Shown: one piece after another, positions 50,686 through 58,191 of the stretch
Layout: every line of letters begins with the position of its first letter
Numbering within the stretch: position 1 is the first letter of the stretch
Source of the DNA: Nocardiopsis quinghaiensis
GTDB lineage: Bacteria; Actinomycetota; Actinomycetes; Streptosporangiales; Streptosporangiaceae
Direction: 5' to 3'
Assembly (NCBI RefSeq): GCF_008638365.1
Contig: NZ_VWVU01000008.1
Coordinates: forward strand, 124,001 to 188,000
DNA length: 64,000 nt
Translations under genes and position numbers: made by a program
The notes under the pieces: model-generated
The model's input: only the letters and a program-made list of their open reading frames with translations
What the model was told of the DNA's origin: nothing
The model's database searches: none

Positions 50686-51803
50686 GGGAACTCCATGACG
50701 CGGCCCGCGGTCACCAGCACGACCTCCTCGGACTCGGCGGCCACCCACTGGTTCAACCGGCCCAGGTGGTCGCGGAACAGCCGCCCGGCGCGGGTCGCGG
50801 GCACCACGCCCGCCCCCACCTCGTTGGTGACCGCCACGACGTAGGCCTGGGTCTCGCGCCAGGCCTCCAGCAGTCCGTGCACCGCGGCCTCCACCCGGTC
50901 CTCGGCGCCGGGGGGAGGGGCCTCCTCCCACAGCCCGGCCTCACCCATCACCCAGGTCAGCCACGTGCCCAGGCAGTCCACCAGGACCGCGCCCCGGGAC
51001 CGCTTGAGCACCGCAGCCAGGTCGGTGGTCTGCTCGGTGCGCCACCACCACGGGCGGCGCCGCACGTGCCGGTCCACGCGGTCCGCCCACTCGGGGTCCT
51101 CGACCGGGTCCGGTACCGGGCCGGTCGCCGCGTACAGCACCCTCGGCTCGGCCATCAGGCGCAGCTCGGCCTCGGTGGACTTGCCGGATCGGGCACCGCC
51201 GGTCACCAGGGTCCGGTGCGGGCCGTGCGGCCGCGACTCCGGCCACACGGCGGGCGGGCACGACAGGGCCTGCCCGTCGCCCGGCATCAGGGCGCCCCAC
51301 AGCCGCGCCCGCCGGGCGAACTCCGCCGGGGAGCGGACGCGGTGGTCGCCGCCGACCGCCACGACGGCCGTGGTCACCCCGATCACCCCCGAGCGGCGCA
51401 GTTCGCCGATGACCTCGGGGCGCTGCGCCGCGTCCACGATGACCATGTCCACCTGCTGGTCGGGCCGGGCCGAGGAGTAGCCGGAGGAGCCCTCCGCCCG
51501 CGCCTCCGCCGGGGGGACGCCGGGCAGGGATCCGGGCCCCGTGCGGGCGTACAGCAGCCTGCCGCCGTCAGGGCCCTCCAGCAGGACGCCGTCGGGTGTC
51601 GGGAACACCGAGTACCCCGGGGGCACCGGGCCCACCGCACCCGTCTCGCGGATACGGAAGCGGTCGTCCACGGTCACGCGTAGGGGCAGGCGCCGTTCGG
51701 CGAGGGCCTTGTTGCAGGAGGCGCAGGTGCACTGCGGGGCGGGCCACCCCGAATGGCCGGCTGTCCCGAGAAAACGGATACGCACCCAACGAGTAAACCG
51801 CAT
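50682..51803 (-). CDS. cobU: CobU adenosylcobinamide kinase/guanylyltransferase with an N-terminal metallo-hydrolase-like domain
   Basis: A 373-residue protein. Residues 196-373 are a complete CobU: P-loop GGARSGKS (202-209), VDCLGTWLTWVMGEAG and VAVTNEVGAGVVPATRAGRL. It phosphorylates adenosylcobinamide and adds GMP. Residues 1-190 look like a truncated metallo-beta-lactamase-fold domain (RIRFLGTAGHSGWPAPQCTC with the CASC motif, then VDMVIVDAAQRPEVIGEL), but the HxHxDH metal site is not seen. The extension is longer than standalone CobU (about 180 residues). ATG 51803 has no strong rival. The stop overlaps cobS. Confidence 0.9.
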   Translation of the reverse strand: MRFTRWVRIRFLGTAGHSGWPAPQCTCASCNKALAERRLPLRVTVDDRFRIRETGAVGPVPPGYSVFPTPDGVLLEGPDGGRLLYARTGPGSLPGVPPAEARAEGSSGYSSARPDQQVDMVIVDAAQRPEVIGELRRSGVIGVTTAVVAVGGDHRVRSPAEFARRARLWGALMPGDGQALSCPPAVWPESRPHGPHRTLVTGGARSGKSTEAELRLMAEPRVLYAATGPVPDPVEDPEWADRVDRHVRRRPWWWRTEQTTDLAAVLKRSRGAVLVDCLGTWLTWVMGEAGLWEEAPPPGAEDRVEAAVHGLLEAWRETQAYVVAVTNEVGAGVVPATRAGRLFRDHLGRLNQWVAAESEEVVLVTAGRVMEFP

Positions 51804-51950
51804 GGCCCGCCGAGTTCCGGTCAGCTTCCCGGCTCCCGGAGGAGATCGGCCCGCGGACGGGTCCCCGGTCCGCTCGCCCGGTTGGTTAGGCTCTGGACAG
51901 GATCACGGTGACCGGATGCTGTGACCTCCGCGACGAAGGGGTGGCCGAAC

Positions 51951-52157
51951 ATGGCGTGGAGCTGGCGGTACTACGGGGCCGAGGGTTCCGGCCCGGCGGG
52001 ACAGGACCTGCCCGCCGAGTCGTTCACCTCGCGGGGCGACGCGGAGAGCTGGCTGGGCGAGAACTGGCAGGAGCTCGCCGAGGGCGGCGTGAACCGGGTC
52101 GCCCTGTTGGAGGGTGACAAGGAGGTCTACGCGATGTCCCTGGAACCCGTCGACTAG
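51951..52157 (+). CDS. Small conserved actinobacterial protein
   Basis: A 68-residue protein beginning MAWSWRYYGAEGSGPAGQDL. It has a Trp/Tyr-rich N-terminal strand, the acidic helix SRGDAESWLGENWQELAEGG, and a strand pair (VNRVALLEGDKEVYAMSLEP). The compact alpha/beta shape and the conserved Trp residues suggest a small domain found in many Streptomyces-like genomes. No function is known. It was preferred over a longer frame starting at 51921, because ATG 51951 immediately precedes the conserved WSWRYY segment. A TAGGCT box near 51888 might serve as its promoter. Confidence 0.72.
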   Translation: MAWSWRYYGAEGSGPAGQDLPAESFTSRGDAESWLGENWQELAEGGVNRVALLEGDKEVYAMSLEPVD

Positions 52158-52316
52158 GTCGTGATTCCTTTGCATCGTTCCGGGACCGCGTCCGCCGGGC
52201 TGCCTCCCGCTGACCCGAAAGCCCTCTGAAAACACTCCCCAGACGCCTCCGCCGTGCCCCGCGGGGCACGGCCCCCTCGCGGGCGGTACCGGGGCACACG
52301 CGAGGACAACGGGGAC

Positions 52317-52781
52317 GTGATCTCTCCTCTGCGCAACCTGGCCGTCCTGGAACTGGCCAACATTCCCCTGTTCGCCGTGGTGCTGTTCCTGTTCCTGGAC
52401 GTGCCCGCCTCCCCGGCCAACCTGGCCGGGTTCGCCCTGTTCGCCCTGCTGCTGGTCCAGGGCGGTGCCTACTGGTGGTCCAAGGTGCGCCAGCTGCGCG
52501 CGCGGGCTCGGGTCCCGGAGGGCCTACCGGTCCTTCGCGTCCTGAGGTGGGTGAACCCGCTGCTGCTCCTCGTGGGCGGCGCGGTCGCGGCGGCGGCCCT
52601 CGCCGAGGGCGTCCCCTGGACCCGTGTGTGGCCGGGCCTGGGCCTGTGGCTGTTCGCGGTCCTGGAGTACGTCAACTACTTCCACGTCCAGCTGTCCCAC
52701 CAGACCCGCGCGGACCTGTCCCGGCTGCTGCGCACCAGGCGCCTGCACCGCTCCCACCTGTCCCGCGACATGGCGCGCTGA
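52317..52781 (+). CDS. Membrane protein of unknown function
   Basis: A 154-residue protein with four predicted membrane helices (NLAVLELANIPLFAVVLFLF, LAGFALFALLLVQGGAYWW, VNPLLLLVGGAVAAAALAEG, WPGLGLWLFAVLEYVNYFHV) and a basic C-terminal tail with SHQTRADLSRLLRTRRLHRS. GTG at 52317 was chosen because the upstream sequence is Arg/Gly/Pro-rich and poor as protein. AGGACAACGGGG gives a weak Shine-Dalgarno. Family not recognised; the tail suggests contact with the cytoplasmic face or nucleic acid. Confidence 0.72.
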   Translation: MISPLRNLAVLELANIPLFAVVLFLFLDVPASPANLAGFALFALLLVQGGAYWWSKVRQLRARARVPEGLPVLRVLRWVNPLLLLVGGAVAAAALAEGVPWTRVWPGLGLWLFAVLEYVNYFHVQLSHQTRADLSRLLRTRRLHRSHLSRDMAR

Positions 52782-53161
52782 CCGGTCCGGGGGAGGGAGG
52801 GCGACGGGGCCCACGGCCAGCGGTTCCCCGGCTCCACCTCCGGGGGAAGCCGAGGAAGGTCCGGATGACGCCGACCCCGGCGGCCCCCGATGGCGGTCCC
52901 CAGCGCATCGATGGCCCGGGCGGTGCCCATGGGCCCCTCCTCCGCGGCGTGTGTGGCGCGGCGGCTGCCCGGAGCGGGCGGGGCGGCACCAGGAACGCTC
53001 GTCGATCCGGACGCGAAGGGCCCCGGCCACCCGGAGGTGGTCGGGGCCCGAGGCGCACAACGCGGCGGTCCCAGCCCTTGGGGGGGTGGTCCGGGCGCCG
53101 GGGGCTCCCGCCTTCGGGGTGCCCGGACACGGGGCGAAGCGGAGCCCCCGAAGAGCACGGC
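52782..53161. other. Intergenic region with hairpin-forming repeats, no supported gene
   Basis: This 380-bp stretch has very high GC. It contains the inverted copy of the dispersed repeat (53116-53154). Several frames on both strands are open but composed of Arg/Pro/Gly with no Shine-Dalgarno. Nothing else is visible. Confidence 0.5.
53116..53154. repeat. Dispersed intergenic repeat, copy 2 (inverted)
   Basis: The reverse complement reads GGGGGCTCCGCTTCGCCCC then GTGTCCGGGCACCCC, resembling copy 1 at 43601-43641 minus three bases. It lies just after the aldo/keto reductase stop. Confidence 0.55.
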
Positions 53162-54166
53162 TCAGCCGCGGATGTTCTCCGGGCTCTTGGTCAGCGCCGG
53201 ATCGCGCTTGACGCTGTCGTCGAGGATCTCGTCGATCCTGGTGAGCAGCCCCGCGTCGAGCTCGACTCCGGCGGCCTTGACGTTGTCCTCCACCTGCTCG
53301 GGGCGGGAGGCGCCGATGATCGCGGACGACACGTTCTGGTTCTGCAGCACCCAGGCCACGGCCAGCTGGGCCAGGGACAGGCCCGCCTCGGCGGCCAGCG
53401 GCTCCAGCTTCTGCACGCGCTCCAGCAGGACCTGGTCCTCAAGCGGTCCGCGCAGGAACTTCCCGCTGTTGGGGTCGGCGGCGCGCGAGCCCTCGGGCAG
53501 CTCCTGGCCGGGCTTGTACTTGCCGGTCAGGACGCCTCCGGCGATCGGCGACCACACGATCTGGCCGATGCCCTCGCGCTCGGAGAGCGGAACGACCTCG
53601 GGCTCGATGACCCGCCACAGCATGTTGTACTGCGGCTGGCTGGAGACGATCCGGTCGAAGCCCATCTCGTCGGCGATCTTGAGCGCCCGCTCGATCTCCT
53701 CGGCACGCCACTCCGAGACACCGACGTAGAGGACCTTGCCCTGGCGGACCAGGTCCTCGAAGGCCCGCATGGTCTCCTCCAGCGGTGTGGAGTGGTCGAA
53801 CCGGTGCGCCTGGTACAGGTCCAGGTAGTCGGTTCCGAGGCGGCGCAGGGAGTCCTCCGCGCCGCGGATGACGTGCTTGCGGGACAGGCCCTTGTCGTTC
53901 TTGCCCTCTCCCATGGGCCAGAAGACCTTGGAGAAGATCTCCAGCCCGTCCCGGCGCTCATCCTTCAGTGCGCGGCCGAGCACCTCCTCCGCCCGTCCCT
54001 GGGCGTAGGCGTCGGCGGTGTCGAACGTGGTGATACCCGCGTCCAGCGCCGCGCGGACACAGGCCTTGGCCGTGTCCTCCTCCACCTGGGAGCCGTGCGT
54101 GAGCCAGTTCCCGTAGGCGATCTCGCTGACCATGAGACCGCTGTTGCCTAGATGCCGAAAGTCCAT
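53162..54166 (-). CDS. Aldo/keto reductase (potassium-channel beta-subunit-like)
   Basis: A 334-residue TIM-barrel NADPH oxidoreductase. The start MDFRHLGNSGLMVSEIAYGN is typical. The catalytic tetrad residues are in FDTADAYAQGRAEE (Asp, Tyr), EIFSKVFWPMG (Lys) and YQAHRFDHSTPLE (His). The NADPH-binding segment is QLAVAWVLQNQNVSSAIIGA, with SRPEQVEDNVKAAG. The sequence fits the AKR6/AKR12-like group that reduces aldehydes and ketones. ATG 54166 was chosen by the family start. The upstream sequence TACTAGAGTGCTCGGC suggests a short-leader promoter. Only repeats lie downstream, so it is a single-gene unit. Confidence 0.93.
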   Translation of the reverse strand: MDFRHLGNSGLMVSEIAYGNWLTHGSQVEEDTAKACVRAALDAGITTFDTADAYAQGRAEEVLGRALKDERRDGLEIFSKVFWPMGEGKNDKGLSRKHVIRGAEDSLRRLGTDYLDLYQAHRFDHSTPLEETMRAFEDLVRQGKVLYVGVSEWRAEEIERALKIADEMGFDRIVSSQPQYNMLWRVIEPEVVPLSEREGIGQIVWSPIAGGVLTGKYKPGQELPEGSRAADPNSGKFLRGPLEDQVLLERVQKLEPLAAEAGLSLAQLAVAWVLQNQNVSSAIIGASRPEQVEDNVKAAGVELDAGLLTRIDEILDDSVKRDPALTKSPENIRG

Positions 54167-54259
54167 GCCGAGCACTCTAGTAGGCGGTTGTGGCTCTTCG
54201 CGAGGTTTTCGACCAAGTGTGCGGAAATGGGGAGAAAGCCCCCATGAAGGAGCGAGTGA

Positions 54260-54283
54260 AGGGCCGGTGCGAACACCGGCCCT
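54260..54283 (-). terminator. Hairpin terminator after DUF3043 gene
   Basis: AGGGCCGGTG pairs with CACCGGCCCT across CGAA, a perfect 10-bp stem 37 bp beyond the DUF3043 stop. Confidence 0.8.
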
Positions 54284-54319
54284 GCTCACACTGCTCGGTC
54301 CGGAGGGGTGGGAGGGAAG

Positions 54320-54973
54320 CTAGCGCGCGCTGCGCGGGGTGGGGTCCTCGCGGACCTTCAGCCGCGGCTTGGGCAGGCGCAGGCGGCGGAACTGCAGCTG
54401 GCGCATGGCCGCGTACATCCCGATGCCCTTGATGGTGGGGTCGCCGGGGAAGTACTCGGAGGCGCGCTTCTTGACCGTGCGGCCCACCAGGACGCCCTCG
54501 GCGATGATCGTCACCATCATCAGCGGCCACGCCACGTAGGCCACACCGACCTGGAAGACCGGGTTGTTGATGAACAACAGGGCCACGATCAGGATCGAGA
54601 ACGGCAGGAAGAACTCGCTGGCGCTGCGGCGGGAGTCGACGAAGTCGCGGGCGAAGGCCCGGGCCTCGCCCATGTCCTGCTGGCGGTAGTGGCGGGCATC
54701 GTCCTTGGACACGCCCTTGGGCGCTCTGGAACCCCGGGCGCCCGACCCGCGTTGACGTTCGAGACGTTCCCGGTAGGCCCGGTAGGCCTCCTTGCGGGTC
54801 TCGGGCGCCTTCAGCGGTCTGCGTGGGGCCACCTCGGATTCCCTGCGTTTTGGGGTGGGGACCCCCTTCTTGGGGGTATATCCCTTAGGTTGGGTGGCCT
54901 CAGTGGCCTCAGGGCTGGCGGATTCGGCGGTGGCCGAGTCCGGGGCTGTGGAAGCGGAGCGACGTCGGAACAC
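54320..54973 (-). CDS. DUF3043 membrane protein
   Basis: A 217-residue actinobacterial protein. The first about 100 residues are charged and disordered (GYTPKKGVPTPKRRESEVAP, with RKEAYRAYRERLERQRG). The DUF3043 core follows: KDDARHYRQQDMGEARAFAR, two hydrophobic helices (FFLPFSILIVALLFINNPVF, VGVAYVAWPLMMVTIIAEGV), and a basic tail with FRRLRLPKPRLKVRED. GTG 54973 (MFRRRSAST) was chosen, though GTG at 54979 is close. It is divergent from pspA, as in Streptomyces where DUF3043 lies beside PspA, so a membrane-stress role is plausible but unproven. Confidence 0.88.
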   Translation of the reverse strand: MFRRRSASTAPDSATAESASPEATEATQPKGYTPKKGVPTPKRRESEVAPRRPLKAPETRKEAYRAYRERLERQRGSGARGSRAPKGVSKDDARHYRQQDMGEARAFARDFVDSRRSASEFFLPFSILIVALLFINNPVFQVGVAYVAWPLMMVTIIAEGVLVGRTVKKRASEYFPGDPTIKGIGMYAAMRQLQFRRLRLPKPRLKVREDPTPRSAR

Positions 54974-55090
54974 ACCCACAGGGTAGCCGCTCGTCGCATT
55001 ATGGCGACCGCAGGCCAGAGCGCGTAGGGTTGGGCAAAGCGCCCGCTGGGAACAGCCGATGTACGCACCGAGAAGGGGACGGCCACGCCG

Positions 55091-55867
55091 ATGAGCGTGT
55101 TTCAGCGACTTTCGATGATCTTCAGGTCCAAGGCCAACAGAGCCTTGGACTCGGTCGAGGACCCAAGGGAGACACTCGACTACTCGTACCAAAAACAGCT
55201 TGAACTCTTGCAGAAGGTGCGTCGTGGTGTGGCCGACGTCGCGACCTCCCGCAAGCGCGTCGAGCTCCAGATCCAGCAGTTGGAGCAGCAGTCCGGCAAA
55301 CTGGAGACCCAGAGCCGGGCGGCCCTGACCCAGGGCCGGGAGGACCTCGCCCGCGAGGCCCTGACCCGCCGCTCCGGCCTGACCCAGCAGATCGAGGGCC
55401 TGCGCGAGCAGCACGCCAACCTCCAGGGCGAGGAACAGAAGCTCACGATGGCGGCGCAGCGCCTGCAGACCAAGGTGGACGCCTTCCGCACGCGCAAGGA
55501 GACCATCAAGGCCACCTACACCGCCGCCCAGGCCCAGACGCAGATCAGCGAGGCCTTCTCGGGCATCTCCGAGGAGATGGGCGACGTCGGCATGGCCGTC
55601 CAGCGCGCCGAGGACAAGACCGCCGACATGCAGGCCCGTGCGGGCGCCGTCGACGAGCTGCTCGCCTCCGGCGCGCTCGACGACGTCACCGGCACCGCCC
55701 GGGACGACATTCAGAGCGAGCTCGACAACATGGCCAGCACCACCAGCGTCGAGGCCGACCTGGAGCGCATGAAGATGGAGCTCGGGCAGGGTGACAGCGG
55801 CTCCACCCAGCAGATCGAGCGCGGTGGCAACGGCGCTGGCAACACCGGCAATCGGGAGGGCGCGTGA
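55091..55867 (+). CDS. pspA: Phage-shock protein A homologue (PspA/IM30/Vipp1 family)
   Basis: A 258-residue peripheral membrane protein that assembles into ESCRT-III-like coats and stabilises damaged membrane. It is almost wholly coiled coil, starting with the amphipathic helix MSVFQRLSMIFRSKANRALD and then DPRETLDYSYQKQLELLQKV. The short C-terminal segment is Gly/Asn-rich. It overlaps pspAA by four bases (ATGA-type overlap at 55864), and the PspA-associated genes htpX and pspAB follow. The ATG at 55091 lies near the divergent DUF3043 promoter. It is probably induced by envelope stress. Confidence 0.94.
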   Translation: MSVFQRLSMIFRSKANRALDSVEDPRETLDYSYQKQLELLQKVRRGVADVATSRKRVELQIQQLEQQSGKLETQSRAALTQGREDLAREALTRRSGLTQQIEGLREQHANLQGEEQKLTMAAQRLQTKVDAFRTRKETIKATYTAAQAQTQISEAFSGISEEMGDVGMAVQRAEDKTADMQARAGAVDELLASGALDDVTGTARDDIQSELDNMASTTSVEADLERMKMELGQGDSGSTQQIERGGNGAGNTGNREGA

Positions 55868-56142
55868 TCGTCCGCATCATGGGTGAGGGACAGCTCGACC
55901 TCACCGACGCCGACCTGGAGCTGATCAACTCCTTCGACTCCCAGCTGGAGTCCGCCATCGAGTCGGGCGACGAGGCCACGTTCCGCCAGGCTCTGCACGA
56001 CCTGTTGGAGAAGGTGCGTGAGGACGGCAGGCCGCTGGAGGCCGACGCCCTGGAGCCCTCGCAGTTCATCCTCCCGCCCGCCGACGCCACCATGGAAGAG
56101 GTACGGGAGATGCTGCAGGACGACGGGCTCATCCCCGGCTAG
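55864..56142 (+). CDS. pspAA: PspA-associated protein PspAA
   Basis: A 92-residue acidic protein beginning MIVRIMGEGQLDLTDADLEL, with a helical core (INSFDSQLESAIESGDEATF) and C-terminus DATMEEVREMLQDDGLIPG. This matches the actinobacterial PspAA family, always encoded next to PspA and proposed as its direct partner. The GTG start at 55864 overlaps the pspA stop. The following spacer has two direct repeats of ACCGTTTCCGTCCAG. Confidence 0.9.
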   Translation: MIVRIMGEGQLDLTDADLELINSFDSQLESAIESGDEATFRQALHDLLEKVREDGRPLEADALEPSQFILPPADATMEEVREMLQDDGLIPG

Positions 56143-56143
56143 G

Positions 56144-56177
56144 ACCGTTTCCGTCCAGACGCACCGTTTCCGTCCAG
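56144..56177. repeat. Two 15-bp direct repeats with 19-bp period after pspAA
   Basis: ACCGTTTCCGTCCAG occurs at 56144-56158 and 56163-56177, separated by ACGC. They lie immediately after the pspAA stop and could be a regulator binding site or mRNA processing element; their role is unknown. Confidence 0.6.
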
Positions 56178-56263
56178 GTGCGTCCGGACAGGGTGAGCGG
56201 GGTCCCCGCCAGGCCAGGCCACGGCCGGTCGGAGCCCAGCTCGGTGCCTGCGCGCGCGTTTCC

Positions 56264-56298
56264 AGGCCGCCGTGATCCCCCAGGGGGCACGGCGGCCT
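56264..56298 (+). terminator. Hairpin terminator between pspAA and htpX
   Basis: AGGCCGCCGTG (56264-56274) pairs with CACGGCGGCCT (56288-56298). htpX therefore probably has its own promoter. The rest of the 391-bp spacer is GC-rich and shows no gene. Confidence 0.7.
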
Positions 56299-56533
56299 TG
56301 TCGTGCGCGCAGGCGCTGCGGGGCGCGGGGCGGACGAGGAGTGTTCCGCCGTCCACAGGAACCGCGGCCGGTGCCTCGTTCGTTGGAGTGGTCGGGTGCG
56401 GCGCGGGGGAGGGCGCCACGGGCGCCACCCGGGGACGGCGGGGCGGAACACGCTGCGCACCGCCTTGGGTTCTTTCGCACCTGGGCGAACTACACTCCGA
56501 GACAGTCGACGTGTCGGCGGAGAGGACTACGGC

Positions 56534-57451
56534 ATGGCCGGTTCCAAGTTCAGACCTGACCGGGGGCTGACCGCCCGCATGGTGATGACCATGGGCCTTC
56601 TCGCCCTGGTCTACGTGGCCTTCATCGCCGGGCTGGTCCTGGCGGGCCTCAGCGTATGGCTGGTCCTGCTCATCGTCGCCGGGTTCGCGCTGTTCAGCTA
56701 CTTCGCCTCCGACAAGATCGCCATGTTCTCCATGGGGGCCAAGGAGGTCACCCCCCAGCAGGCGCCCGACCTGCACGCCGTGATCGACCGGCTGTGCGCC
56801 ATGGCGGACATGCCCAAGCCCCGCGTGGGGATCGCCGACACCGACGTCCCCAACGCCTTCGCCACCGGGCACAGCGAGAAGTCCGCGGTCATCTGCGTGA
56901 CGACCGGCCTCATGCGCCGCCTGGAGAACTCCGAGCTGGAGGCGGTCCTGGCCCACGAGCTGTCCCACGTCGCCCACCGCGACGTCATGGTGATGACCAT
57001 CGCCGGCTTCCTCGGCATCGTCGCCGGGTTCCTCACCCAGGCCGGACTGCGCTTCGCCATGTTCACCGGGGGGATGCGCAACAACAACGGCCCCGCCCCG
57101 GCCGTGATCGCCCTGCTCGTCGTGCTGGTCAGCGCGGTCGCCTGGGCGCTCAGCTTCCTGCTCACCCGGGCGCTGTCGCGCTACCGGGAGCTGTCCGCCG
57201 ACCGCGCCGCCGCCTACCTCACCGGGCGCCCGTCCATGCTGGGCAGCGCCCTGACCAAGATCACCGGCGACATGGCCCGGATACCCACCCGCGACCTGCG
57301 CCAGGCGGAGCCGTTCAACGCCTTCTTCTTCGCGCCGGCCGTCTCCCGCAAGGGGTTCAGCTTCAGCCAGCTGATCGCGACCCACCCGCCCGTACAGCAG
57401 CGCCTGGCCCAGCTGTCCGACATCTCCAGGCAGCTCGGCCAGGGCGGTTGA
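56534..57451 (+). CDS. htpX: HtpX-type membrane zinc metalloprotease (M48)
   Basis: A 305-residue M48 protease with N-terminal helices (MVMTMGLLALVYVAFIAGLV, SVWLVLLIVAGFALFSYFA) and further helices around residues 155-215. The HExxH-type motif is H141-E-L-S-H145, with the third Zn ligand in the RELSADRAAAY region. It degrades misfolded membrane proteins. ATG 56534 follows the AT-richer GAGAGGACTACGGC stretch with GGAG upstream. It is linked to pspA and followed 73 bp later by pspAB, as expected for the actinobacterial PspA neighbourhood. Confidence 0.95.
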   Translation: MAGSKFRPDRGLTARMVMTMGLLALVYVAFIAGLVLAGLSVWLVLLIVAGFALFSYFASDKIAMFSMGAKEVTPQQAPDLHAVIDRLCAMADMPKPRVGIADTDVPNAFATGHSEKSAVICVTTGLMRRLENSELEAVLAHELSHVAHRDVMVMTIAGFLGIVAGFLTQAGLRFAMFTGGMRNNNGPAPAVIALLVVLVSAVAWALSFLLTRALSRYRELSADRAAAYLTGRPSMLGSALTKITGDMARIPTRDLRQAEPFNAFFFAPAVSRKGFSFSQLIATHPPVQQRLAQLSDISRQLGQGG

Positions 57452-57524
57452 CCGCGGCCGGCCCGGCCGCACACGTCGGCCGCACACGGCCGATCCCAGA
57501 CCCCGAGAGGACAGAGGGGACACG

Positions 57525-58121
57525 ATGAGTTTCTGGCGAGCCCTGCTCGGGCGTTCCGAACCGGCCCAACCCGACCTCGACGCCCTGTTCGGGCTGCCCT
57601 CGGCGTCCGTCACCCTGCGTGCCGCCGCGGGCTTCCGGCCGACCGGCACCGGCTCCGTCGCCTTCCGCGCCGCCGAGGGCGCCGCCTTCGCCGACCTGAA
57701 GCGCGACGTCACCGAGTTGCTCGACACCGGTGGGGGCCCGCCCGTCGACCAGGTCACCGACGACTACGGCTACACCTGGCTGGTGGTCCGCTCGCAGGGC
57801 GCCCCGGCCTCCGGGGACGGGACCGACGCTCCCGACATCACCGGCCTGGTGACCGACCTGCACGCCGTCAACTCCACCCTGGAGGCCAACGGGTACGGGC
57901 CCTCCCTGCTGTGCTCCCTGGTCGGCTTCACCGACGGCAGCCGCCATCTGGGGCTGGTCTACCTCTACAAGCGCGGCACCTTCTACCCCTTCGCGCCCGC
58001 CGGCGGCCAGCGCAGGGACAACGCCCTCGAACTCCAGGCCGAGGCGGCCATCGGCGCGGACCTGCCACTGGAGAAGGACCGCTCCCGCTGGTTCCCCGTC
58101 TACGGCGCCCCCGGGCTCTGA
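57525..58121 (+). CDS. pspAB: PspA-associated protein PspAB
   Basis: A 198-residue protein beginning MSFWRALLGRSEPAQPDLDA. It has an N-terminal amphipathic segment, then an alpha/beta domain (VTLRAAAGFRPTGTGSVAFR, YGYTWLVVRSQG, LVGFTDGSRHLGLVYLYKRG, FYPFAPAGGQRRDNALELQA). This matches PspAB, which follows htpX and pspA in actinobacteria and is proposed to modulate the PspA system. AGAGGACAGAGGGG provides the Shine-Dalgarno. It is the last gene of the module. Confidence 0.9.
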   Translation: MSFWRALLGRSEPAQPDLDALFGLPSASVTLRAAAGFRPTGTGSVAFRAAEGAAFADLKRDVTELLDTGGGPPVDQVTDDYGYTWLVVRSQGAPASGDGTDAPDITGLVTDLHAVNSTLEANGYGPSLLCSLVGFTDGSRHLGLVYLYKRGTFYPFAPAGGQRRDNALELQAEAAIGADLPLEKDRSRWFPVYGAPGL

Positions 58122-58191
58122 CCAGGAGCGCGCGGCCTCTGACCAGGGGTACCCCGAAGCCGGGGGAATGTGGCCTGGCACACTTGGGTCC

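Noticed and set aside
52676-53158. Minus-strand frame in the 52.8-53.2 kb gap, considered as a transposase fragment
   Set aside because: No transposase motif, and it partly opposes the membrane protein gene at 52317-52781.
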